Positions 26,601-33,029 of a stretch of DNA of 64,000 nucleotides are shown here, piece by piece. A program made the position numbers and the translations under genes. The DNA is from Phycisphaeraceae bacterium (GTDB lineage: Bacteria > Planctomycetota > Phycisphaerae > Phycisphaerales > UBA1924). How positions within the stretch are numbered: position 1 is the stretch's first letter; each line of letters starts with the position of its first letter. Below the pieces are notes generated by a model that had not been told where the DNA came from, ran no database searches, and saw only the letters and a program-made list of their open reading frames with translations. The DNA is taken from NCBI GenBank assembly GCA_019636795.1, contig JAHBWW010000001.1:496001-560000 (forward strand). Reading direction: 5' to 3'.

Positions 26601-27269
26601 CTCAGCCTCGAGCGCCTCGATCTCACGCATCGCAGCCATACGTTGCGCCTGAGCAGCCACGCGCCGCGCCTCGATCACCAGGCTCGGCTCGGCAGTAGCA
26701 AGCCCCCGAATGTCCTGATCCAACTCCGCGACACGTGTTCGCAATTGTGAGACCAGATCCTGTGCCACAGGACGACGTTCCACACGCCGCGATGACTCGT
26801 TCTGCCAGTACTCTGCCTGCTGGCGTGCGGCTGCCAGCTCTGCCCGGGCCTGCTCAAGCCCTTGTTCGAGTTGCGACAACGTCGCTTCGGGTGGAATGTT
26901 CGGTCTCGGGTCAGCTGGCGGGGCAGAAAGTTCCGCCCGAATCTGTTCAAGAAACGCTGGAGCCTCGGCGGTCAGTCGATTGAACTCGACCATCCGCGCC
27001 GTTGAATCTTCGAAACGCTGGAGATTCAACAGCGCATCACGAAACCGTTCGAGAATGGCTGTCCGAGTCGCCTCGTCAATCTCGGTCGCCTGCTCGAAAT
27101 GCGCGATGCGGGATTGAATGAACTCGGTCGAGATTGCCGGTTGCTCGGGCAGAACCTCTGGTTGAGTCGCCCGGGCGCCAGCCGAGAACACGGGCACCGT
27201 CAGCGCGAGAACGAGCACCAGCGCCCGCACCATTGCCATCACCGCGTACATTTCTGCATACTTCTTCAT
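23664..27269 (-). CDS. Large mechanosensitive ion channel, MscS/MscK type
   Basis: A 1201-aa protein with a signal peptide (VRALVLVLALTVPVFSAGARA). Next comes a large periplasmic region to about residue 480, rich in Glu/Arg/Leu coiled coil. About ten membrane helices follow, and then the MscS pore and beta domain: FGLAFGLQEIFANFVSGLIIL (pore helix) and IRVGDTVTVGGVSGNVTRI ... NRTFITDQVINWTL. The architecture is that of MscK/MscM channels (about 1100 aa in E. coli), which open under membrane tension to relieve hypo-osmotic shock. A low-complexity Pro/Ser/Ala loop (about residues 880-920) sits before the pore domain. It is transcribed away from the SAM-riboswitch operon. Confidence 0.9.
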   Translation of the reverse strand: MKKYAEMYAVMAMVRALVLVLALTVPVFSAGARATQPEVLPEQPAISTEFIQSRIAHFEQATEIDEATRTAILERFRDALLNLQRFEDSTARMVEFNRLTAEAPAFLEQIRAELSAPPADPRPNIPPEATLSQLEQGLEQARAELAAARQQAEYWQNESSRRVERRPVAQDLVSQLRTRVAELDQDIRGLATAEPSLVIEARRVAAQAQRMAAMREIEALEAEVRCYDARRDITPARRDRALRQVGNAEKLIEIFQRLVSDRRQLEAQAAALEAERLRREAARQHPVLQEFADRNKELADLRVGREGTTQRIDQDTEDLRQMRVGLAAMREGYQSVRRRIVATGLNRATGLLLRRQYEMLPNVSDLKRSLRTARQQLEQAQVTLIERQEERSGAGDISTTVESLMQQVGPVESETVRLDIEAVARELAINRRDTLDRLVADATTHFNLLIEVEETTQEYLAAASAYERFIEERILWIRSVSVDGLPRLQDFANSIALTLDPSAWVQALELTWRSAIKRAHVSVGLALLTIASFVVARRCRKLLKETAKSVSSYRTDSFEHTLRAFAMTVGMALPLPLFLWNLGWICASPIDQGATAIALAHGLQSAALLGLPLITLSRLAQPGGLLDAHFRWPTASVRAIRLHLHWFITPTLIAFGVSEYFERLGVESSVATLGRLAFTTQLVLLSLWLERVLRPRGAVIGEYCKRNPDGAIDRLRYVWFPLVVALPLSFATVSWLGYHYTAVQLESRFQATLALILSLILMNAFLQRWLFLARRKVAIEDARRRREQARGESTGAEGGAPIEEEKLDLPAISAQTQQLFRLAIVVSLVLGLYATWASVLPALKMLDRVEVWPRIHIAQGDREGVVPELELAPFATDAPDAPPATTPSASPASGSTSLSPTGLISSVSSSAESPATSAVVVTLADLGLGFIILLATILAFRNLPGLVEIVVLQQLPLDAGSRYALSTVLRYVIAIVGITIAFNAIGISWSKVQWLAAALTFGLAFGLQEIFANFVSGLIILAERPIRVGDTVTVGGVSGNVTRIRMRATMITDWDRKELIIPNRTFITDQVINWTLTDPVLRVMIPVGVSYGSDVDKVVELLLRVANQIPLVLRDPPPQALFLGFGDSTLNFEVRCHIASISNFVATRHQMHMGILKTFRENDVEIAFPQRDLHLRTADARIQIVREDSSGKTTVAPTKVD

Positions 27270-27347
27270 CGAGTGGTAAGTGTACGATGAGAATGTGTGC
27301 GATGCACGCGGGTTGGACGAACCGCTCGCTCGTTCTGCATATTTTTA

Positions 27348-27360
27348 GCTCATAATGAGC
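27348..27360. promoter_or_regulatory. 13-bp palindrome in divergent promoter region
   Basis: GCTCAT-A-ATGAGC is a perfect 6+1+6 inverted repeat between the channel gene and the methionine operon. No T-run follows on either strand in a terminator arrangement, so an operator is possible. Confidence 0.35.
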
Positions 27361-27395
27361 CATACCGAGCATGTCGAAATCATGCACCCTCCGAC

Positions 27396-27423
27396 TTGAC
27401 CACGACGCCAAGCCTGTTACACT
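27396..27423 (+). promoter_or_regulatory. Extended -10 promoter of SAM-riboswitch operon
   Basis: TTGACC (27396-27401), a 16-base spacer and TACACT (27418-27423), with TG one base before the -10 (TGTTACACT). Transcription would start near 27430, just before the first riboswitch helix. Confidence 0.7.
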
Positions 27424-27433
27424 CGCTCCACAT

Positions 27434-27532
27434 GCATCAAGAGTCCCGGGAAGCCTCTCAAAGGTCCCGGGCGGCAACCGAGCAGAAAACCTGCCACGGT
27501 GCCGAGGCCAGCCCCGACGTGGGGAACGATGC
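27434..27532 (+). promoter_or_regulatory. SAM riboswitch (SAM-I clan)
   Basis: An aptamer of about 99 nt. P1 is GCATC (27434-27438) with GATGC (27528-27532). ATCAAGAG follows on the 5' side as in S-box RNAs. CCCGGG ... CCCGGG forms the P2 arm, then comes the conserved GGCAACC, the small P3 arm GCAG-aaaa-CTGC, the conserved GGTGCC, and a P4-like CCCC-gacgt-GGGG. The order matches the SAM-I/SAM-IV clan, which binds S-adenosylmethionine and represses sulfur and methionine genes. The genes downstream (Cys/Met PLP enzyme, aspartokinase-homoserine dehydrogenase, Asd) fit. Which subclass it belongs to was not resolved by eye. Confidence 0.85.
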
Positions 27533-27607
27533 GGGCGGTTCTTTGAACCGTCAAAATAACAGCAGCGACGTTCGCTGCCTCCACGTCGACTCTGGTCCGC
27601 TGTTGGT

Positions 27608-27630
27608 GTCGTGAAAAGGAGTTTCACGAC
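27608..27630 (+). promoter_or_regulatory. Perfect hairpin with Shine-Dalgarno in its loop
   Basis: GTCGTGAAA (27608-27616) is the exact reverse complement of TTTCACGAC (27622-27630). The five-base loop is AGGAG, and the ATG of the PLP-enzyme gene follows immediately at 27631. Two further hairpins lie between this and the aptamer (CGGTTC-TTT-GAACCG at 27536-27550 and GCAGCGA-CGT-TCGCTGC at 27562-27578), neither followed by a T-run. The leader therefore looks like a translational rather than a termination switch; this is inference. Confidence 0.75.
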
Positions 27631-28848
27631 ATGTCCTTTTGCGCCGACCTTTGTTTCGATACCCTCTGTGTCACTGCTGGCCGAACCGCACGCGATGGCG
27701 ACCCACTGGTCACGCCTCTGGTTCAATCCACCACCTTCACTCGCGCCGGCATCACCAGCACCGCGCCGCATGCCTATTCGCGAGTGTCCAACCCCACAGT
27801 CGCAGCCCTCGAATCGGCGATTGGCTCGCTCGAAGACGCTCCTCCAGCTGTGTGTTTCGGTTCCGGGCTAGCCGCTGAGACCGCGCTCTTCCTCGCATTC
27901 CTCCGGGCCGGCGATCATGTCGTCTGCGGCCGACACGTCTATGGCGGAACGTCGCGACTGCTGCGCGATCTCCTCAGCGGGCTTGGCATCACCTGCACAT
28001 TCATCGACTCAACGCGCGTCGACGATCTCGCTGCCGCCCTGACACCCAGCACACGACTCGTCTTTATCGAAACCCCCGCAAACCCAACACTCGAAGTCTC
28101 CGACATCGCCGCGATTGCTGCACTCTCGCATCGCGCCGGCGCACTCCTTGCTGTCGACAACACCTTCCTCACCCCCGTGCTTCAGCAGCCGCTCAATCTG
28201 GGCGCAGATTTTTCTGTCTACTCCACAACCAAGTTCATCGAAGGGCACTCGGCCGCGCTCGGCGGTGCGCTCGTTTCGCGCCATGCCCAGCACCTCGATC
28301 GACTGCGTTTCATTCGCAAATGCACCGGCGCAATCCAGTCGCCACTCAACGCGTGGCTCACGCTTCAGGGCCTGCGCACACTTCCGCTTCGCCTTCGCGC
28401 CCAGTCCGCGACCGCCGCTACCATCGCGTCGTTTCTTGCCGATCATCCCCAGGTCGAACGCGTCTGCTACCCCGGACTGGCGGTTGACGAGCAGGCCACG
28501 ATCGCAGCGCGTCAGCACCTCGGCGCCCACGGCGCAGTCGTCTCCTTCGAACTCGCAGGCGGCCTTGAAGCAGCACACCGCTGCGTCGAACGCCTCAAAC
28601 TCTGCACACTCGTCGAACACGTCGGCTCGGTCGAGACTCTCGTCACCCACTCTGCCACCATGACTCATGCCGACGTGCCACGCGAAGAACGTCTCGCTGT
28701 CGGCATCAGTGACGGGCTAATCCGCATTTCCGTCGGTCTCGAAGCGCCCGACGCCATCATCGCCGATCTCGCACATGCGATCGAAGCCGCCCAGGACATC
28801 GCCACCCCACACATCAGCACAGGAGGCGTCGCATGCACCGCCCGCTGA
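27631..28848 (+). CDS. Cys/Met metabolism PLP-dependent enzyme (cystathionine gamma-synthase / O-acylhomoserine sulfhydrylase type)
   Basis: A 405-aa fold-type I PLP enzyme. Family landmarks are YSRVSNPTVAALE, FGSGLAAETALFL, VYGGTSRLL, FIETPANPTLEVSDI and VDNTFLTPVLQQPL. The Schiff-base lysine is K201 in YSTTKFIEGHS, and HVGSVETLVTHSATMTH is near the C-terminus. It makes or uses cystathionine or homocysteine from activated homoserine in the cytoplasm. Synthase, lyase and sulfhydrylase cannot be told apart by eye. The upstream SAM riboswitch and the downstream aspartate-branch genes favour a biosynthetic role in methionine synthesis. The stop overlaps the next gene by 16 nt. Confidence 0.92.
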   Translation: MSFCADLCFDTLCVTAGRTARDGDPLVTPLVQSTTFTRAGITSTAPHAYSRVSNPTVAALESAIGSLEDAPPAVCFGSGLAAETALFLAFLRAGDHVVCGRHVYGGTSRLLRDLLSGLGITCTFIDSTRVDDLAAALTPSTRLVFIETPANPTLEVSDIAAIAALSHRAGALLAVDNTFLTPVLQQPLNLGADFSVYSTTKFIEGHSAALGGALVSRHAQHLDRLRFIRKCTGAIQSPLNAWLTLQGLRTLPLRLRAQSATAATIASFLADHPQVERVCYPGLAVDEQATIAARQHLGAHGAVVSFELAGGLEAAHRCVERLKLCTLVEHVGSVETLVTHSATMTHADVPREERLAVGISDGLIRISVGLEAPDAIIADLAHAIEAAQDIATPHISTGGVACTAR

Positions 28849-30563
28849 TTGTGCTCAAGCTCGGAGGCTCAGTTCTTACCAGCGAGACAACCCTCCGTCG
28901 AGCTGTTCATGAAATCTACCGGTGGCGTCGCGAAGGCTGGCGCGTCGTCGCGGTCGTCTCAGCGCTGGCTGGCGAGACCGACACGCTGCTCAACGCCGCG
29001 CACCGCGCATGTCCCGATGCCCCTTCCGCTTCCGTTGCAGGGCTTGCCGCCATCGGTGAATCGCGCAGCGCAGCACTGCTCGCGCTCGCGCTCGATCGCG
29101 CAGGCCTGCCCGCTGCAACACTCTCGCCCGCAGCGGTTGGTCTGCGCGCAACCGGCGACCCACGCGACGCCGACCCCGTCGCGCTCGACCGCACCTATTT
29201 TGACGCCTGGTTCGATCGTGATTACGCGATCATTGTTCCGGGTTTCACCGGTATCGATAACCTCGGACGCACCGTCACGCTTGGTCGCGGCGGGTCCGAT
29301 CTCACCGCTCTTCATCTCGCTTACAACCTCGGGGCCGAGTGTTGCCGCCTCGTCAAAGATGTCGATGGCCTGTACGTCTCCGATCCCGCACGGCCAGGCC
29401 CCGAGCCACTTCGCTATGAGCACGCAACGTACGACGACGCGCTCGCAACCGATGGCTCCATCATCCAGCACAAAGCCTTGCGCTACGCAGCCGCCCGCAA
29501 TCTCTCCTTCGAGATCGGCCGCCTCAACGGCACGCGCCCCACACGCATCGGCCCCGGCGAGACTCGCGTCTCGCACAAACACGATCGACCTCATCCCAAG
29601 CGAGTAGCCATCCTCGGGCTCGGCACAGTCGGTCTCGGAGTGTTCGATCTCCTGCAAAGCCTCGAGGACGATGTCGTCATCAGCGCCGTTCTGGCTCGCG
29701 ACCACTCAAAACAACGCAGCATTCACGTTCCAGCCGAGTATTTTGCATCCAGCATCACCAACGCCGTGCGCGACGCCGACATCGTCGTCGAGGTCATCGG
29801 CGGGCTGGAAACCCCGCGTACTGCTCTGCACGCAGCACTCGAACGCAGCGCTTCCGTGGTCACCGCCAACAAAGCCCTCATCGCCAGTGACGGACCACAC
29901 TTGAAGAATCTCGCTCGCGAAAACAACTGCTCGCTTCACGCCTCAGCCTCGGTCGGTGGCAGTGTGCCAGTCCTCGAACGCATCGCCTCACGCCCGGGCC
30001 ATCGTCTGTGCGCCCTGCGTGGCATCCTCAATGGCACCACCAACTTTATCCTCGATCAACTCGCACAAGGCCAATCCATCGAGGCCGCCATCATCGCCGC
30101 CCAGGCACTCGGGTTTGCCGAAGCCGATCCTTCACGCGATCTCCTCGGCATCGACGCAGCCGAGAAACTCTGCGTCATCGCGCAACACGAAGCAGTCAAT
30201 GCTCACCTCACGCTCGACTCTGTTGCCATTGAATCGCTCGCCGATGGCTTGCGCCGCCTCGGCCCGCCAAAACCCGCCCGCAACGTGCGCCATCTCGCAA
30301 CATTGTCACTTGACCATGAAGGCAGTATCACTGCACAAGTCGGTCTCGCTCTGATTGATGCGGGCGACCCGCTCGCCGCTATTCATGGCTCCGGTAACGC
30401 CGTCGAACTGATCTGGGACGACGGAGTGCGCGAGTTCATCTCGGGCCGCGGAGCAGGGCGATGGCCCACAGCCGAAGCCGTCGTTGCCGATGTGCTCACC
30501 CTCTGTCGCCAGCAGCGCGACGTCGACTCAGCACTCATCGCCCGTGAGGTGCAGCATGCCTGA
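28833..30563 (+). CDS. Bifunctional aspartokinase-homoserine dehydrogenase lacking ACT domains
   Basis: A 576-aa fusion. The N-terminal aspartokinase part (to about residue 240) has VLKLGGSVLT, VGLRATGDPRDADPV, TLGRGGSDLTALHLA and LVKDVDGLYVSDP. It is followed directly by homoserine dehydrogenase, with VAILGLGTVGLGVFDLL (NAD(P) motif), VVTANKALIAS, the catalytic-domain NGTTNFIL and GFAEADPSRDLLGIDAAEKL. Classical ThrA/MetL fusions are about 810-820 aa, with two ACT domains between the halves; none fits here. Feedback inhibition by threonine or lysine through ACT domains is therefore unlikely, and control probably comes from the SAM riboswitch. It overlaps both neighbours. Confidence 0.92.
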   Translation: MHRPLIVLKLGGSVLTSETTLRRAVHEIYRWRREGWRVVAVVSALAGETDTLLNAAHRACPDAPSASVAGLAAIGESRSAALLALALDRAGLPAATLSPAAVGLRATGDPRDADPVALDRTYFDAWFDRDYAIIVPGFTGIDNLGRTVTLGRGGSDLTALHLAYNLGAECCRLVKDVDGLYVSDPARPGPEPLRYEHATYDDALATDGSIIQHKALRYAAARNLSFEIGRLNGTRPTRIGPGETRVSHKHDRPHPKRVAILGLGTVGLGVFDLLQSLEDDVVISAVLARDHSKQRSIHVPAEYFASSITNAVRDADIVVEVIGGLETPRTALHAALERSASVVTANKALIASDGPHLKNLARENNCSLHASASVGGSVPVLERIASRPGHRLCALRGILNGTTNFILDQLAQGQSIEAAIIAAQALGFAEADPSRDLLGIDAAEKLCVIAQHEAVNAHLTLDSVAIESLADGLRRLGPPKPARNVRHLATLSLDHEGSITAQVGLALIDAGDPLAAIHGSGNAVELIWDDGVREFISGRGAGRWPTAEAVVADVLTLCRQQRDVDSALIAREVQHA

Positions 30564-31659
30564 AACACCCACCATCGCCATCATCGGTGCCACCGGTGCC
30601 GTCGGACGCGAAGCCTTGGCCATTCTCGCAGAACTCCATTGGCCGATCGATCGTGTCATCGCTGTGGCCTCTGCTCGTTCAGCCGGATCATTGCTTCCGT
30701 TTGGCCAAAGCGAGATTCACGTCGAGGAGTTCAATCTCGACCGTCTCGATCGAGCAGCCTGCGCAATCCTCTGCACCGATGCAGCCCTCTCGCGCGAGTA
30801 TGCCCCACGTCTGGTTGACCGGGGCATTGTCGTGATCGACAATTCTTCTGCTTTTCGCTTGGATCCGCGCGTGCCTCTCGTCGTCCCCGAAATCAACGCT
30901 GGCGCAATAGCCCCCGACGCCCTGTTGATTGCCAACCCCAACTGCTCGACCATCATCATGCTTCTTGCCCTTGAGCCGCTGCGAAAACGATTCGGTATCG
31001 ATGAAGTCATCGTCTCGACCTACCAGGCCGTCTCGGGTGCCGGCATCGCGGGCATCGATGAACTGCACGAGCAGACCCGCGCCTCACTCGAGGGTCGTCA
31101 TGTGCCGCCGTCTGTGTTTCCTCACTCGTGCGCATTCAATGTGTTTCCGCACGAGTCCACGCTCGATCCCGACACTGGCCGCAACGGCGAAGAGGTCAAG
31201 ATGATCGCCGAAGCTCAGCGAATCTGGGATCACCCCAGCCTGAGCGTCATCCCCACCTGCGTGCGTGTTCCTGTCGTGCGTGCGCACAGCCAGTCGATTC
31301 TCGTTACGCTTCGCACGCCCGCAACGCTCGCCGACGTGCGTACCGCGATCGGTGCAGGCCCGGGCCTTCGTGTTGTGGATGATTGGGCCAACGCAATTTT
31401 CCCCACGCCTATCGACGCTTCAGGGGGCAACGATGTCCTCGTCGGTCGTGTGCGCAAAGTCGACGCTTCCGAGCAACCGCACACACCGACACGCCGCTTT
31501 CAGGTCTGGGCCTGTGGCGATCAACTCCGCAAAGGGGCCGCCCTCAACGCACTTCAGATCGCCCAGCATCAACTCACTGCGCGCCCGCCTGAGCGCAGAC
31601 ATCAACCGCGATCGACAAACCCGCAACATGCCCACTCGCCCACGCCCATTGAAAGTTGA
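30556..31659 (+). CDS. asd: Aspartate-semialdehyde dehydrogenase
   Basis: A 367-aa enzyme making aspartate semialdehyde from aspartyl phosphate with NADPH, the step between the two activities of the preceding fusion protein. It has IAIIGATGAVGREAL (NADP motif), DNSSAFRLDPRVPLVVPEIN, the catalytic Cys130 in NPNCSTI, the AVSGAGIAGIDEL segment and VRVPVVRAHSQS with the catalytic His. The ATG at 30556 overlaps the preceding stop by 8 nt. The C-terminal 25 residues are Pro/His-rich, non-conserved and antisense to the end of the convergent flavoprotein gene. It is the last gene of the riboswitch operon. Confidence 0.95.
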   Translation: MPETPTIAIIGATGAVGREALAILAELHWPIDRVIAVASARSAGSLLPFGQSEIHVEEFNLDRLDRAACAILCTDAALSREYAPRLVDRGIVVIDNSSAFRLDPRVPLVVPEINAGAIAPDALLIANPNCSTIIMLLALEPLRKRFGIDEVIVSTYQAVSGAGIAGIDELHEQTRASLEGRHVPPSVFPHSCAFNVFPHESTLDPDTGRNGEEVKMIAEAQRIWDHPSLSVIPTCVRVPVVRAHSQSILVTLRTPATLADVRTAIGAGPGLRVVDDWANAIFPTPIDASGGNDVLVGRVRKVDASEQPHTPTRRFQVWACGDQLRKGAALNALQIAQHQLTARPPERRHQPRSTNPQHAHSPTPIES

Positions 31660-32860
31660 ACCCCCCGATCCGCCCGTCCACATCCAGAATCTCTCCAGCC
31701 AGCCAAAGTCCTTCGCACACACGGCTGCGCATCGTCTTGACCTCGACTTCACTCAGCGGAATGCCCCCAGCAGTCACTTCTGCATGCGTGAACCCCCGGT
31801 CACCCGCGATTTTCACCTCACACTCGACCAGTGCATGCGCCAGCGCACGCCGCACGTCGCGCGTCAGGGCAGACCCCGCAGTTGTTGCGTCAGCGCCAGC
31901 CTGCACGCACAGCCGCAGCGCCAGCCGCTCGGGCAATTGCTCGCGGAGCCACGCGCCGACACTGCGCTTTCCAAGTGCCCGAAGTGCCGCATCGGCCGCA
32001 TCAAAACTCGTCTCCCCTAGCCAGTTGATGATGAGCTTTGCATCGGAGTCCGACCTCCTCGCGTCAAGATACCATCGGCTCGCATCAAGCACTCCCGGCC
32101 CGCTCAGTCCGAAGTGTGTGCACAGAATACTGTTCGTGAAGGCAGCCAGTTTCTTTCCGCTCCCGCTGCGCACTTCGACCCGCGCGATCGTACTGATGCC
32201 GCTCAACTCAGTGATCCACTTCGATCGCTCACCCACAACCAGAGGCACAAGCGAAGGAAAGATTCGCGATGTCGTCGAGTGGCCCAGCGCCTTCGCGAAC
32301 TCATACCCCAGACCGTCCGATCCTGACTTCGGTAGTGCCCTGCCCCCGGGCGTCAGCACCACACGCCGCGCCCGCACCACTTCTCCCGAATCTCCCTCGC
32401 GATGCACCACAAACTCTTCGCCCTCACGCTCAATCGCGCCGACCCGCCAAGGGTGGACGAGTCTGGTCCCGACCCGCTGTGATTCATGCACCAGCGCATC
32501 GAGCACCGTTCTCGCACGGTCCGTCGTGGGGAAAAGTTTGCCCGTATCTTCGCGCTTGAGTCTCACGCCGATGCTTTCAAAGAACGCGACTGTCTCAGGC
32601 ACGTCGAGCCGCCGAAGCACGCTGCGAATCGCCCCAGGCGTCGAGCCGGCGTACTGCTGCTCATCGACTTGATAGTGCGTGACGTTGCAGCGACCTCCCC
32701 CAGCCACCAGAATCTTCGCTCCGATCGTGCGCGCGCCGTCGACAAGCAGCACGCGGGCCGAGCGATGCTCTGCCTCAAGTGCCCGGCCCAGCGCGATCGC
32801 AGTCATCAACCCTGCCGCACCAGAACCAACAATCACGACATCCACCTGCTCGCTGTTCAT
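31574..32860 (-). CDS. NAD(P)/FAD-dependent oxidoreductase, HI0933/YhiN family
   Basis: A 428-aa flavoprotein. DVVIVGSGAAGLMTAIALG is the FAD dinucleotide-binding motif and ILVAGGGRCNVTH is the hallmark of the HI0933-like family. LTPGGRALPKSGSDGLGYEFA and, at the end, LAGEILDVDGRIGGFNFQWAWASG complete the family pattern. Members are about 400 aa; their physiological substrate is largely unknown. The ATG at 32860 places the FAD motif six residues in; an upstream in-frame start would add ten residues. The gene is convergent with asd and overlaps it by 86 bases at the 3' ends. Confidence 0.92.
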   Translation of the reverse strand: MNSEQVDVVIVGSGAAGLMTAIALGRALEAEHRSARVLLVDGARTIGAKILVAGGGRCNVTHYQVDEQQYAGSTPGAIRSVLRRLDVPETVAFFESIGVRLKREDTGKLFPTTDRARTVLDALVHESQRVGTRLVHPWRVGAIEREGEEFVVHREGDSGEVVRARRVVLTPGGRALPKSGSDGLGYEFAKALGHSTTSRIFPSLVPLVVGERSKWITELSGISTIARVEVRSGSGKKLAAFTNSILCTHFGLSGPGVLDASRWYLDARRSDSDAKLIINWLGETSFDAADAALRALGKRSVGAWLREQLPERLALRLCVQAGADATTAGSALTRDVRRALAHALVECEVKIAGDRGFTHAEVTAGGIPLSEVEVKTMRSRVCEGLWLAGEILDVDGRIGGFNFQWAWASGHVAGLSIAVDVCAQAGAQ

Positions 32861-32957
32861 GCAACCACACGGTATTCCAGGCTTCCCCACTTCCCCAGCA
32901 GGGGGGCATCACCCCATAGCAAAAAATGGAAAACTGCTGTATTCGGTCCGCAGGATC

Positions 32958-32966
32958 TGTTATGCT
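32958..32966 (+). promoter_or_regulatory. Extended -10 element (TGTTATGCT) for metzincin gene
   Basis: TGT-TATGCT lies 64 bases before the start at 33030. No good -35 is seen, as often with extended -10 promoters. Downstream the leader can form ACAGGGC (32977-32983) paired with GCCCTGT (32990-32996). Confidence 0.5.
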
Positions 32967-33029
32967 CTAATCGACTACAGGGCGAAGGGGCCCTGTTGTG
33001 GTTCATGTAGACCTGAAGGGGAGTCCAAA

